Assembly (NCBI GenBank): GCA_964460985.1
Contig: CAYWQX010000004.1
Location: 1-64,000, forward strand
Direction: 5' to 3'
DNA: 64,000 nt
DNA from: CAZABG01 sp964460985
GTDB lineage: Bacteria > Chlamydiota > Chlamydiia > Chlamydiales > Parachlamydiaceae
Shown: in pieces, positions 35,961-44,699 of the stretch
How positions within the stretch are numbered: the first letter of the stretch is position 1
How the letters are laid out: the number at the start of each line of letters is the position of its first letter
The notes under the pieces: model-generated
Told to the model about the DNA's origin: nothing
Databases searched by the model: none
Seen by the model: only the letters and a program-made list of their open reading frames with translations
Translations under genes and position numbers: made by a program

Positions 35961-36990
35961 CCCGGGCTATCCTGCTTATTTTATTCCAGGTTCCGGATAA
36001 GCCCATGACACTCTTCATCTCTTTGAGCGTTTGGTTGGAAAGCTCTATCATTTTCAAAGTGCCTTCATAAATCACTTTTTCAACTAGCCCCTTTTCTTTC
36101 TCGATCAAAGCCCTTTTCTCACGTATCGGGTTTAAGAAATGCTCTAAGGACTCTTTTAAAGCCTCTTTGACCTCCACATCGGCGATGCTGCCTTCCCGAT
36201 ACCTTTTTTTCATCTCTTCCACTTGGGACTTGTTCGGATTAAAGACATCGTGATACATGAAAACGGGATTCCCTTCGACGGTTCCCGGGACATTCGCATG
36301 GACACGGTTGGGATCGGTGTACATTCCCCTTACCCTTTTCTCAACCACTTTCGAATCATCGGATAAGAAAATACAGTTGTCCGCCGACTTGGACATCTTG
36401 CCTTTGCCATCGGTTCCAAGAAGGGTCGGAACCTCGCTTAAAAGGGCTTCGGGCATCGGGAAAAACTCTTCTCCATAGAGCTGATTGAATTTTCTCGCGA
36501 TATCACGGGTCAGCTCTATATGGGCTTCATTATCTTTTCCGACAGGAACCAAATGAGCTTTCGGCATCAAAATGTCGGCCGATTGTAAAACAGGATAGCC
36601 AAGCAAGCCAAAAGGGACGCTATCAGGATCAAGGTGCGCATTTCTCGCCATCTCTTTTAAGCTCGGCAGATGGCTCAAACGGTTGACAGAGATCAGCATT
36701 TCAAAAAAAAGGTTCATCTCGTACACCGCGGGGCAGGCCGATTGCAAATAGATGGTCGATTTTTTAGGATCGATGCCGGATGCCAAATAGTCGATCACCA
36801 TCTCTTTGATATGATCTCTGATTTTTAAAATATCTTCTTTGGTCGGCTTCGTGGTTAAAGTGTGTAAATCGGCAATAATAAAATAGCACTCATACTCGTT
36901 TTGCAATTTTACCCGATTAGCAATCGAGCCTACATAATGGCCTAAATGGAGTTTTCCGGTGGGTCGATCCCCGGTCAGTATTCTTTTCAT
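35950..36990 (-). CDS. trpS: Tryptophanyl-tRNA synthetase
   Basis: A 346-residue class I synthetase. HIGH-like motif is in GDRPTGKLHLGHYVGS and the KMSKS loop reads GKGKMSKSADNCIF. It charges tRNA-Trp. No T-box leader is visible upstream. In E. coli this enzyme is the phosphorylation target of the HipT kinase, whose homologue also lies in this window; the two genes are 28 kb apart, so the coincidence proves nothing. Confidence 0.97.
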   Translation of the reverse strand: MKRILTGDRPTGKLHLGHYVGSIANRVKLQNEYECYFIIADLHTLTTKPTKEDILKIRDHIKEMVIDYLASGIDPKKSTIYLQSACPAVYEMNLFFEMLISVNRLSHLPSLKEMARNAHLDPDSVPFGLLGYPVLQSADILMPKAHLVPVGKDNEAHIELTRDIARKFNQLYGEEFFPMPEALLSEVPTLLGTDGKGKMSKSADNCIFLSDDSKVVEKRVRGMYTDPNRVHANVPGTVEGNPVFMYHDVFNPNKSQVEEMKKRYREGSIADVEVKEALKESLEHFLNPIREKRALIEKEKGLVEKVIYEGTLKMIELSNQTLKEMKSVMGLSGTWNKISRIARDAV

Positions 36991-37000
36991 AAGGTACTTC

Positions 37001-38167
37001 TTATAGTTGAAATAGGATAATGGCGATTGAGATGATACATGTCAAAATGAGAGCTGCCTCTCCGCCTGGAGCTTTATAGGCCCCTTTTAACTTAAGAACC
37101 TTTCTTCCCCGATAAACCATCAAAGCGGGCATAAGGCACAAAAGGACGATCACCCCGTAGGTTCCGGCATACTCTAAGGCGGTTAAAAAGGCTCTCGGAT
37201 TAATCCAAACGATTAAAGCGGGAGGCAAGAAGGTCAGGACATCCACAAACCAGGAAGGATGGCCCCATTTACGCATATTGAGACCATCTGCCAAACAATC
37301 GGCAAGACTTAAAGAGACGCCTAAAAAGGAGGTGATGATGGCGAAAAAGGCAAAGAGCCTAGCCACTTCCTCAATCATCGGCATCTCGAGCGTCTGAGTT
37401 AAAAGAAGAGCGCCATTGGAGCCGAGCTTATACCCTTTGGCCAAAACGTCTACGGGAATCACTCCCAAAGTCACCACTTCCCATAAAAGATAGACCCCAA
37501 AAGGAATCAGGCTCCCGATAATCAAAGCCCTTTTAATCGCCTTCACATCGCGGTTTAAGTACTCGGTTAAGCTCGGGATAATGATATGAAAACCAAAAGA
37601 GGTGGCAGCCACGCTTACAGCCATTGGCAGCGCTCCAAAATCGATGTTTTTAAGCTTTTCAATCTCGACGAAAGGGAGGACAGCCCCTACCATGATTAAA
37701 AATGAGATGGCAAGGCCCACCATAAGCGTTCGGTTTATAGCATCGACCGCATGAGCTCCCCTCATCACAAAATAGGCAAATAGAAGTAGGAGTGGCAAAA
37801 ATCCGGCCCATTCAGGCATCATAAACCCGGTTAAAGACCTCACAAAATCGATCACAATCGGACCTGAACCGGCTAGGTAAGCGGTCATTAAGGCGTATAA
37901 AAGATAAAGGTATGCCCCCCAAGCAACAAATTCGCCGGCCGGCCCTAAGGTTCTTTTGGCCATAGAGATCATATTGGAGGTATTTTCAAACCAGAGGTTA
38001 ACTTCCAAAATGAGAAAAGCGGTAAAGAGCATAAAAGCCCAGTAAAAGAAAAAAAGGAGCGCGGCAGGAAGAAAACCAGCCAATCCGGTCACCACCGGAA
38101 GGGCCAGCATCGCAGCTCCGATCGTCGTGCCAGCTACTAATAAAATCGCCCCTAAGCCTTTATTCAT
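37001..38167 (-). CDS. tyrP: Aromatic amino acid permease, TyrP type
   Basis: A 388-residue HAAAP-family transporter with about 11 membrane segments. The N-terminus LLVAGTTIGAAMLALPVVTGLAGF is the family signature. It imports tyrosine or tryptophan by proton symport. Chlamydia carries tyrP genes too, as it depends on host aromatic amino acids. It lies 10 bases downstream of nothing on its strand: it is upstream of trpS in reading direction, which suggests that uptake and charging of tryptophan may be coexpressed. Confidence 0.92.
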   Translation of the reverse strand: MNKGLGAILLVAGTTIGAAMLALPVVTGLAGFLPAALLFFFYWAFMLFTAFLILEVNLWFENTSNMISMAKRTLGPAGEFVAWGAYLYLLYALMTAYLAGSGPIVIDFVRSLTGFMMPEWAGFLPLLLLFAYFVMRGAHAVDAINRTLMVGLAISFLIMVGAVLPFVEIEKLKNIDFGALPMAVSVAATSFGFHIIIPSLTEYLNRDVKAIKRALIIGSLIPFGVYLLWEVVTLGVIPVDVLAKGYKLGSNGALLLTQTLEMPMIEEVARLFAFFAIITSFLGVSLSLADCLADGLNMRKWGHPSWFVDVLTFLPPALIVWINPRAFLTALEYAGTYGVIVLLCLMPALMVYRGRKVLKLKGAYKAPGGEAALILTCIISIAIILFQL

Positions 38168-38238
38168 GGAATTTTTATAGATAATTCTAGAGTAAATGTA
38201 AAGAAGTTATTTACGATCCAATAAGATCTAATTAACAT

Positions 38239-38244
38239 TATAAT
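38239..38244 (+). promoter_or_regulatory. Possible -10 element for the F-box operon
   Basis: TATAAT 41 bases before the first F-box gene, in the AT-rich 117-base divergent gap shared with tyrP. No good -35 is visible. Confidence 0.35.
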
Positions 38245-38284
38245 TTTTATTAATTTATAACAATCTTTTTGATAAACTCTTAGC

Positions 38285-39418
38285 ATGCAAGTATCATCTT
38301 ATTTAAATTACGGCCAATTGTCTCTTCCGAAAGATGTAGCTAGCTCTTGTTTAGCTTATCTTATTAATGATCCTGCGGCCATCTTTTCGCTCAGATCCTG
38401 CAATAGAAGCTGGAAAGCTCTCATCCAGGAATACCTTGAAAACAACAAAATCTATAAATTTTCCTTTCACATCTTAAGTAATTTTCAGAAGGGAAGTTAT
38501 TTTTGCGATAGACAAGCGAACTATGTGGAAGGCGATTTTTATCTCACCCGCGCCAAAATAAAAGATCATGATGGTGAAACTTACACCCGCATTATCCACC
38601 TTGTACCCGATAAAGATAAATTTTTGGTCTATAACAATCTTTTTGACTATAAAACTCATCCTTTAACCCAACAGATGACGGCCGATTGCGGCTTTCATTT
38701 GGGTGAAAAAAAGAGCCGGACCTGCACTTTTCTTGGCAGCTCTTATACCCTTGATTACAGCACGCAATCGATTACACGCGTTTCAAGCGGAGAAACAACT
38801 CCATTACCTCTTAAAAAGGTGAACGACATCGATCAAAAAGGGCATTATCTCATCGCCGCAACTGAGAGCGGACTTGTTTTTTGGGACACGGTGTCTCAAA
38901 AAGTATCGCACATCTTGCGCTCGCAAAAATGGACTCGTATCGCAGTTAATCAAACCCAAGTTCAAGGCTTTTGTCCGGAAGAGTTCGAAGGGGCAGGCGG
39001 CCTCAGAACCCTTGAATTTGGCCTCAGCCACTCTAAGCCAAGCCTTTATGATCAATATGAAGTTTTAAACCGGCTCAAAAAAATGGAAAAAGTCGCCCGC
39101 GCCATCGGCGGATTTTTCAAAAGACTGGGCGTTGGCTTTATTGGCGGCGGCGTAATTATCATCAATCTCATTAGAAGTTTCCCCAAGCCTGCGATCATTA
39201 TTCCCCCTGCTTTGTTCGCCTTATCTTTTCCGGCCTTGGGGTTAATAGTTGGCGCATCCCTTCTTTGGGTAGGCCTTCTTTTAGTGCTAGGCGTTGCCAT
39301 CACAGCCGCTCTTATTATAGGAGGAATCGTACTTGGCGTTATGATCCCTTGCGCGATTATGCACGCCTGCAAGATGATCTCTGACGCCGATTTTAAACTT
39401 AACTCTCAGGATTATTAA
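38285..39418 (+). CDS. F-box protein with C-terminal membrane domain, copy 1
   Basis: A 377-residue protein. N-terminal F-box-like motif (LPKDVASSCLAYL ... SLRSCNRSWKALIQEYL, about residues 16-56), a central beta-rich part with propeller-like strands (GHYLIAATESGLVFWDT), and a strongly hydrophobic C-terminus (about 285-365) with two or more membrane segments. F-boxes recruit SKP1-cullin ubiquitin ligases in eukaryotes; in intracellular bacteria such proteins act as secreted effectors. The paired hydrophobic segments recall chlamydial inclusion membrane (Inc) proteins. Secretion is inferred. Confidence 0.65.
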   Translation: MQVSSYLNYGQLSLPKDVASSCLAYLINDPAAIFSLRSCNRSWKALIQEYLENNKIYKFSFHILSNFQKGSYFCDRQANYVEGDFYLTRAKIKDHDGETYTRIIHLVPDKDKFLVYNNLFDYKTHPLTQQMTADCGFHLGEKKSRTCTFLGSSYTLDYSTQSITRVSSGETTPLPLKKVNDIDQKGHYLIAATESGLVFWDTVSQKVSHILRSQKWTRIAVNQTQVQGFCPEEFEGAGGLRTLEFGLSHSKPSLYDQYEVLNRLKKMEKVARAIGGFFKRLGVGFIGGGVIIINLIRSFPKPAIIIPPALFALSFPALGLIVGASLLWVGLLLVLGVAITAALIIGGIVLGVMIPCAIMHACKMISDADFKLNSQDY

Positions 39419-39419
39419 A

Positions 39420-40301
39420 ATGACTGTTGAAGCCACTTTTTTAAGCATACCAACTGATGTACGGGGAGAAATTTTTAAGTGGCTCCCCTTAAAAGAGCAA
39501 GGGAGGACAGCGCAAGTGTGCAAACAAATGCAAAAGGAAATCCTCTCCTTCCCGGTTCATCAAACGGTCCACAAAGCCTTAAACAATGTCTCTTTAAGAT
39601 CCTACACACTAGTTTCAAAGCACAACGACAACCAGCTTCAGCCAACTTTTAGTCATAGCACCGCTTCGTCAAGAAATTTTTCTTTTGCTAAAGGGTCGAT
39701 TCAAGCGAAACATTCTTACTCAAAAGACACTCTAACCCTTTCTAAAAATAACAAAATAACTCATACCTTTACAAAGGTCAACGACACCGCTTCTTTTGGA
39801 AACTATCTTTTTATCGCGAAAGAAGAAGGGCTTATGATCCTAGACCCTTCCACGATGAAATCGACCGTCTTGGCCTCCCTCACCTTTCAAAGGCTTCACA
39901 CCGATGAAAAAACAGGGAGAGTCTACGGTTTGAAAGACTCCCATTACCAGATCCTTGATTTCAGCTCCCCCGAAGCAAAGTCTCATTTAAAGGATTTTCC
40001 TTTTGTGAATGGTTTAATAAAAACCGCTGAAAAAATAAAAAAATGGGGTGCCCGTTTTATAGAAGGCTTTGTTTTCGGATTTAAAACCCCTTTCCGAGTG
40101 ACGAACAAGTTTATAGTGGGAGGTACTCTCGCGGGTGGTATGATCGGCATGTTTGTCGTTAAAGCAATAACCGTTTCCCTGATCGCTGCCGCCATACAAA
40201 CTCTTATAATACCACTCACTTTGATTGGATTTTACCTTACTCTAAGTCTTACAATGGGCGTCGTATTCGGTATTATGAACTCTATCAGTCCATTTGTTTG
40301 A
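39420..40301 (+). CDS. F-box protein with C-terminal membrane domain, copy 2
   Basis: A 293-residue paralogue. F-box-like IPTDVRGEIFKWLPLKEQGRTAQVCKQMQKEI at residues 9-40, propeller-like middle (FGNYLFIAKEEGLMILDPSTMKSTVLASL), and C-terminal membrane segments (about 225-290: GTLAGGMIGMFVVKAITVSLIAAAI and LIIPLTLIGFYLTLSLTMG). The start is one base after the stop of copy 1, so they share a transcript. Copies 2 and 3 are closer to each other than to copy 1 in the propeller part. Confidence 0.65.
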   Translation: MTVEATFLSIPTDVRGEIFKWLPLKEQGRTAQVCKQMQKEILSFPVHQTVHKALNNVSLRSYTLVSKHNDNQLQPTFSHSTASSRNFSFAKGSIQAKHSYSKDTLTLSKNNKITHTFTKVNDTASFGNYLFIAKEEGLMILDPSTMKSTVLASLTFQRLHTDEKTGRVYGLKDSHYQILDFSSPEAKSHLKDFPFVNGLIKTAEKIKKWGARFIEGFVFGFKTPFRVTNKFIVGGTLAGGMIGMFVVKAITVSLIAAAIQTLIIPLTLIGFYLTLSLTMGVVFGIMNSISPFV

Positions 40302-40305
40302 ATTC

Positions 40306-41127
40306 ATGACGATAACAACCGTTCCCGCTGATATTCACGGTCTTATTTTTGGATGCCTCGAATTGCACGACTTAGGCAGGCTCGCTCAATGCTGTAAATT
40401 TCTTCGCTCTTATCTGATTAAGAATCATCCGAAATACTCCACCGTTTTTTCATCTGTGAAACATTTGAACGAAAGAAAATATGTCATCCAAAAGTATTCT
40501 TCCGAATCGGCTCATTTCAAATTTTTCATCAATGAAAATCAGTTTCTATTGCCCTCAGGAGCCCTTCGGGTCAATAGCCCTTATAGAGGGTATGTATACA
40601 GCGATTTCTCTAGTTGCGTTTTAGGGAAAATAATAGAGGTTAAAGACAAAAAGATAGAGCTCTTTTATATACCCGAGATCCTCAGCATTAGCGATTCTAA
40701 CCATCTTAAAGTAACCTTTAAAGGTGTAAGAGATATCGCTTTTTTCGGAAACCGGTTGTTTATTGCCAAAGAACAAGGTTTGATGGCTTTAGACATCGAC
40801 ACGCTACACACGACTGTTTTTGCCTCTTTAAAGTACACAAGACTTTCTAGCGACCTTGCTTCCGGGCTTCTTTATGGTCTTCCTGATTTTAATAGCCCGG
40901 TTGATGTCATTGATTTTGCAAATAAAGAGGCTCGTACGTTTATTTCAGACAATCCCTTCATTGATAAAGTATTGGAAGGGGCTAAGAGTGTTACGTTTTC
41001 AGCAGTTACTGCTATACTCGCCTTCTCGAATCCGATCGGGTTAGCTTTCCTAGGAGGGTTATTCGTCGCTTTAGTGGTTATTGGAATACAGCTATCTTTT
41101 TTTTACCCTAGTAGCAACGGGTGGTAG
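40306..41127 (+). CDS. F-box protein with C-terminal membrane domain, copy 3
   Basis: A 273-residue paralogue. F-box-like VPADIHGLIFGCLELHDLGRLAQCCKFLRSYL near the N-terminus, FGNRLFIAKEQGLMALDIDTLHTTVFASL in the middle, and a hydrophobic C-terminus (about 235-268) shorter than in the other copies. I use ATG at 40306; a TTG-started extension at 40294 would overlap copy 2. The stop lies 37 bases before the convergent glycosyltransferase gene. Confidence 0.65.
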   Translation: MTITTVPADIHGLIFGCLELHDLGRLAQCCKFLRSYLIKNHPKYSTVFSSVKHLNERKYVIQKYSSESAHFKFFINENQFLLPSGALRVNSPYRGYVYSDFSSCVLGKIIEVKDKKIELFYIPEILSISDSNHLKVTFKGVRDIAFFGNRLFIAKEQGLMALDIDTLHTTVFASLKYTRLSSDLASGLLYGLPDFNSPVDVIDFANKEARTFISDNPFIDKVLEGAKSVTFSAVTAILAFSNPIGLAFLGGLFVALVVIGIQLSFFYPSSNGW

Positions 41128-41164
41128 CTTGATTGAGATTTTAGCCTAGAGTTCTATTTGCACC

Positions 41165-42631
41165 TCAATTTTTCGAATGCTGCCTTTTAAGGCTGGCAAG
41201 ATTCAGCTGTCTCATATGCACTCTACAAGCATTTTCAAGCTTCATTAAGAAGCTTTCTGCTCTGTTTTCAACCAAGGTTGCGTAGTCCAAATCGATACGG
41301 ATCTGTTTTCCGTCAACGATTTGAAGTAAATTACGGATGATCTGGTCATAATCTTCTTCGTTCGTGAGAGGACCTAAAAAACTGAGCGTCAAGGTCTCTT
41401 CTTCCTGGTTGATCGACTGAAACAGATACCTTGTGTTGAGTTGTTCTAAAACGCCTTTGATATCGGTTACATCCTTCTCTAAAACATCCCATAGACGATT
41501 CAATTTAAATAGATTTACAATATGCGAAGAGACATTGATGGCAAAAATCCGCTTGTTAAGCGCTTTGGCCTCGCCCCAAATTTTAGCAAGATAATCAAAA
41601 CCGTAAAGGTCGATATGCCGCAGGTTTTTAAAGTCGACAATCAAAGCATCTTGCTCAAGTCCATCATCGAAATGGTTAATCACCCTTTCAACTCCATCCA
41701 AATCAAAGAGGCAAGGGAGTTTGATCACAATCAGATTTTTATCGGGTGAGAGATAAAGATAAGGCTGCCTCTCGCAATCGTCTAGGCAGCTCCTTATATG
41801 CGTGATAGAGGTGATCCACTTGTTCAAATAGAAATAGACAATCAAAGGACATGAGAGCCAGAAGAGTTTAACTAAATCGTAAGAATATCTTTTAATCAGC
41901 CTGGCGGGCTCCTGAATCATTCTATAAAGCCATTCAAGTCCATTTTCCTGCATCCATCTCGGCGCTCTTTTAACCCATCCTACATATCTTTCAAAGGCGC
42001 CTCCTACCCCCATCGCGATAGGTATATTCAGACTATTTTTTACCCGGTCAAACCAAATCTCTTGTTTGGGGGAGCCTAGCTGTAAAAAGAGGAGTTCAGC
42101 ATCGGTATCATTAATTTTATTCAAAATTAACTGGTCGGCTTCCGGAGCCATGATAAGATCTTGTCCGTTGATAGCGATTCTAGGAGCTGCAAAACCATCA
42201 ATTTTAAGAAAAGGATTTTCAAGAAGCATTTTAGTGACTGTTTTTTCAATAATATCTTGAGTTCCTCCAAGGAGATAAATCGATCTTTTTTGATCGGCAA
42301 AAGATTTAATGAGGAGAGGCATCAAATCTTGGCCCGTCACACGCGCCGGAAGTGGATTTCCTAAAATTTTAGATAAAAGGACTAGGGGATAGCCGTCCGC
42401 CACAACCACTTTCGCGTTTCTTAAAACTTTTAAAAACTCAAAATTCTTGATGCCAAAAAAACCGATTGCATTCGCGATAAAATCAGTGTTCACGGTTGCG
42501 ACATATTGCGGCTCATTTCGGTAAGAGTGGATGAGTTGATTGATTTTATAGACAGCTTCTTTCTCTCGAACAGGATCGATCGAGAGGCCGAGCAGCCAAA
42601 TTTTTAAAGTCCGAGTTTTTGTTTCAGCCAT
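41165..42631 (-). CDS. WecG/TagA-family glycosyltransferase fused to STAS-like domains
   Basis: A 488-residue two-part protein. Residues about 8-250 are a GT26 enzyme: VNTDFI, DGYPLV, RVTGQDLM, FLQLGSPKQEIW, MGVGGAFERYVGWVKRAPRWMQENGLEWLYRMIQEPARL. GT26 enzymes add a sugar to undecaprenyl-linked GlcNAc. After a hydrophobic stretch (about 256-272) come a STAS-like domain (about 290-395, HIDLYGFDYLAKIW, where a partner-switch STAS has D-S-S-G) and a second weaker one (about 400-485). The phosphoacceptor serine is missing. It overlaps the upstream gene by 28 bases and ends the operon. Confidence 0.85.
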   Translation of the reverse strand: MAETKTRTLKIWLLGLSIDPVREKEAVYKINQLIHSYRNEPQYVATVNTDFIANAIGFFGIKNFEFLKVLRNAKVVVADGYPLVLLSKILGNPLPARVTGQDLMPLLIKSFADQKRSIYLLGGTQDIIEKTVTKMLLENPFLKIDGFAAPRIAINGQDLIMAPEADQLILNKINDTDAELLFLQLGSPKQEIWFDRVKNSLNIPIAMGVGGAFERYVGWVKRAPRWMQENGLEWLYRMIQEPARLIKRYSYDLVKLFWLSCPLIVYFYLNKWITSITHIRSCLDDCERQPYLYLSPDKNLIVIKLPCLFDLDGVERVINHFDDGLEQDALIVDFKNLRHIDLYGFDYLAKIWGEAKALNKRIFAINVSSHIVNLFKLNRLWDVLEKDVTDIKGVLEQLNTRYLFQSINQEEETLTLSFLGPLTNEEDYDQIIRNLLQIVDGKQIRIDLDYATLVENRAESFLMKLENACRVHMRQLNLASLKRQHSKN

Positions 42632-43980
42632 CTAAAAAAACACCTCACATCAAATAAAAAGTTGCGATGCACTGCATAGTAGGCCTCTGATGCGTATCTT
42701 TCATCAGACGTTTGCCCTTTATCAAGATCCGCGAGTGTTATAAGTCCGAGTCTGGAGGTCAAATAGAGTTTTCTCCAGTCTGGCGGCATCTCTTCTACAT
42801 CTTTAATGGTTCGGGGAGTCGATCCCACAAAATGGACATTGCCTAAAATAACCTGCCATAGGACAGGATAGCTTCTAAAGTAGCGAGAAAGCCCTTTTCC
42901 TTTGTAACTTTTCCAAAGAATCGTTTTATAAGGCTCGCCGCCGGGAATTAAAACGACCTCTTTTACATAAAACTCATTTTTAATAAATAATGTGATCGGA
43001 GAAAAAATTATAAACATTAAAAGGGCTAATACCCTCTCTAAAAGCTTATATAAGATGTTTTCTTGAGAAGCTTCGTTAAGCTCGCTTAGTATAAATGTAT
43101 CGGTTACTTTGATTTGCGTCTGATTCCTGAAATCGATAAGCAGATTTTTATCAACATAGCTATCTGAAATTTCAAGATTTTCTCCAACGTAGCTATTCTG
43201 GGCAATCACGCTGTCTTTTATTTTTGAAGCAGAATCAATGATGCAATCCTTCTCGATGATTAAATTGGGGCCAAGCGAAGTATTTTTTCCAAGCTTCACA
43301 TTTTCGCCTATAAATACAGGCGGGTTCAGGGTAACTCCTGGAAGAATTTGAACCCCTCTTGAAATCCAAATTCCAGGCTCTGCCATTTTAGAATTCGATG
43401 GAAAGAGAGGATTTTCATTTTTTTGCGAGATCAGGCGAATATTTGACTCTCTCAATTCATTAACGTCGTTCATGCGAATAAAAAGATCGCATCTCTTGCG
43501 AAATGATTTATCCAGTTCTTTAAAAACGCTATCCCAATGCCCCCAAAGATCGATTGAAGTGATTCGATCAGACCTGACAACTCCCCAGCCTGAATATTTC
43601 CCATCGTCGTACATAAAGTAAGACTCTTCATCCCGATTAAATTTGAAAATTGGAAGCTCATCTCCTTTAGCAACAACTATAAGCTCTTTATCCCAGCTTT
43701 GAGCCGTCGATTTGACAATCGTAAAAGGCCTTGTAGGCTCCTGAACCAAAAAATAATCAACCGTTAAACCCCATCTTTGACCTTCTTTTACGGCCTCTTC
43801 AATCATATTTGGAAGATAGCTTAAAACGAGGGCGCAATCGGTAATATCCTGCCTTACCAAAAAGTCAAACACGTAAAAAAGGGTCGATTTACCGACGACC
43901 GGCATTAATGGGCTTGGACGATAGTTGATGAGGGGTTTGAGGCCCTCTTTAAAACCTGTACAGTCGATAAGAGCTTTCAT
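42604..43980 (-). CDS. Nucleotidyltransferase-like / beta-helix / sugar-transferase-like fusion
   Basis: A 458-residue protein of three parts: an N-terminal region resembling sugar nucleotidyltransferases (RPSPLMPVVGKSTLFYVFDFLVRQDITDCALVL, without the usual GGxGTR loop), a left-handed beta-helix at about 200-300 (PPVFIGENVKLGKNTSLGPN), and, after a membrane segment near 315, a C-terminal part resembling the cytosolic domain of polyprenyl-phosphate sugar-1-phosphate transferases (YRSYPVLWQVILGNVHFVGSTPR is akin to LDELPQLWNVLKGDMSLVGPRP). Key acidic residues of both enzymes seem weak or absent, so a regulatory or partner role is possible. The start forms TAATG with the upstream stop. Confidence 0.6.
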   Translation of the reverse strand: MKALIDCTGFKEGLKPLINYRPSPLMPVVGKSTLFYVFDFLVRQDITDCALVLSYLPNMIEEAVKEGQRWGLTVDYFLVQEPTRPFTIVKSTAQSWDKELIVVAKGDELPIFKFNRDEESYFMYDDGKYSGWGVVRSDRITSIDLWGHWDSVFKELDKSFRKRCDLFIRMNDVNELRESNIRLISQKNENPLFPSNSKMAEPGIWISRGVQILPGVTLNPPVFIGENVKLGKNTSLGPNLIIEKDCIIDSASKIKDSVIAQNSYVGENLEISDSYVDKNLLIDFRNQTQIKVTDTFILSELNEASQENILYKLLERVLALLMFIIFSPITLFIKNEFYVKEVVLIPGGEPYKTILWKSYKGKGLSRYFRSYPVLWQVILGNVHFVGSTPRTIKDVEEMPPDWRKLYLTSRLGLITLADLDKGQTSDERYASEAYYAVHRNFLFDVRCFFRWLKQKLGL

Positions 43981-44696
43981 TAGTAAGCTCCTTTTCCAAA
44001 AATAACCGCCGGTATTGTCTTAAGCAGAATGATAAAATCAAGCCATAAGCTTTGGCTCTCAATATATTCAAGATCAAGCCTTACCTGATCGGGGAATGCC
44101 ACATCGGATCTTCCGCTCACCTGCCAAAGACCTGTGAGACCCGGCGTAATATCTAACCGACGTCTTTCTTCGAGCGTGTATAGCTGTACTTCCTGCGGAA
44201 GAGGGGGCCTTGGACCCACTAGAGTCATATCCCCTTTCAGAACGGTCCAAAGCTGAGGAAGTTCATCTAAACTAAATTTTCGAATAAATCTTCCAATCGG
44301 AGTTATGCGGGGATCTTTTCGCATCTTGAAAGTTTTCGGATTAGCATGATCGCTCTCTAAACTTGATTTTTGAGTATCGGCATCTACTTTCATCGATCTA
44401 AATTTAGGGAAATCAAACTCATATCCATATTTCCCAACCCTTTTGGCTACATAAAAAACGGGTCCGCCATCTAATTTTATAATAAGGGCGATCAGAAGGA
44501 GAATGGGAGATAAAACGATAAGCATCGAAAAAGAGACGATAATATCAAGCGCCCGCTTGATAAAAAGAGCTCCCTTTACGACAAAGAGCCAAGCATATTT
44601 TTTTCGGTGAAAAAGATAGGCGGACCTCGGTTGGTTATACCGCCTTTCAAGCTCTTCCATTAACCTTAGACGTTCCGGCTCGGGAAGGCGAGCCAT
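43980..44696 (-). CDS. Undecaprenyl-phosphate sugar phosphotransferase (WcaJ/RfbP type)
   Basis: A 238-residue monotopic phosphoglycosyl transferase. One membrane hairpin (about 48-72), then KRVGKYGYEFDFPKFRSMKVDAD, FSLDELPQLWTVLKGDMTLVGPRPPLPQE and the C-terminal TPGLTGLWQVSGRSD. It lacks the N-terminal multi-pass domain of WcaJ, so it is the minimal catalytic form. It should start a lipid-linked glycan by moving a sugar phosphate onto undecaprenyl phosphate. It begins three bases after the signalling gene upstream ends. Confidence 0.92.
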   Translation of the reverse strand: MARLPEPERLRLMEELERRYNQPRSAYLFHRKKYAWLFVVKGALFIKRALDIIVSFSMLIVLSPILLLIALIIKLDGGPVFYVAKRVGKYGYEFDFPKFRSMKVDADTQKSSLESDHANPKTFKMRKDPRITPIGRFIRKFSLDELPQLWTVLKGDMTLVGPRPPLPQEVQLYTLEERRRLDITPGLTGLWQVSGRSDVAFPDQVRLDLEYIESQSLWLDFIILLKTIPAVIFGKGAY

Positions 44697-44699
44697 CTA

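Noticed and set aside
35950..36990. TrpS as the proven target of the HipT kinase in this window
   Set aside because: The target relation is known from E. coli only; 28 kb separates the genes, and trpS occurs in every genome.
36991..37000. T-box leader controlling trpS
   Set aside because: Only ten bases separate trpS from tyrP, and no T-box sequence lies upstream of tyrP either.
39052..39372. Minus-strand frame opposite the first F-box gene
   Set aside because: It mirrors the hydrophobic coding segment (proline/isoleucine-rich artefact) and has no independent support.
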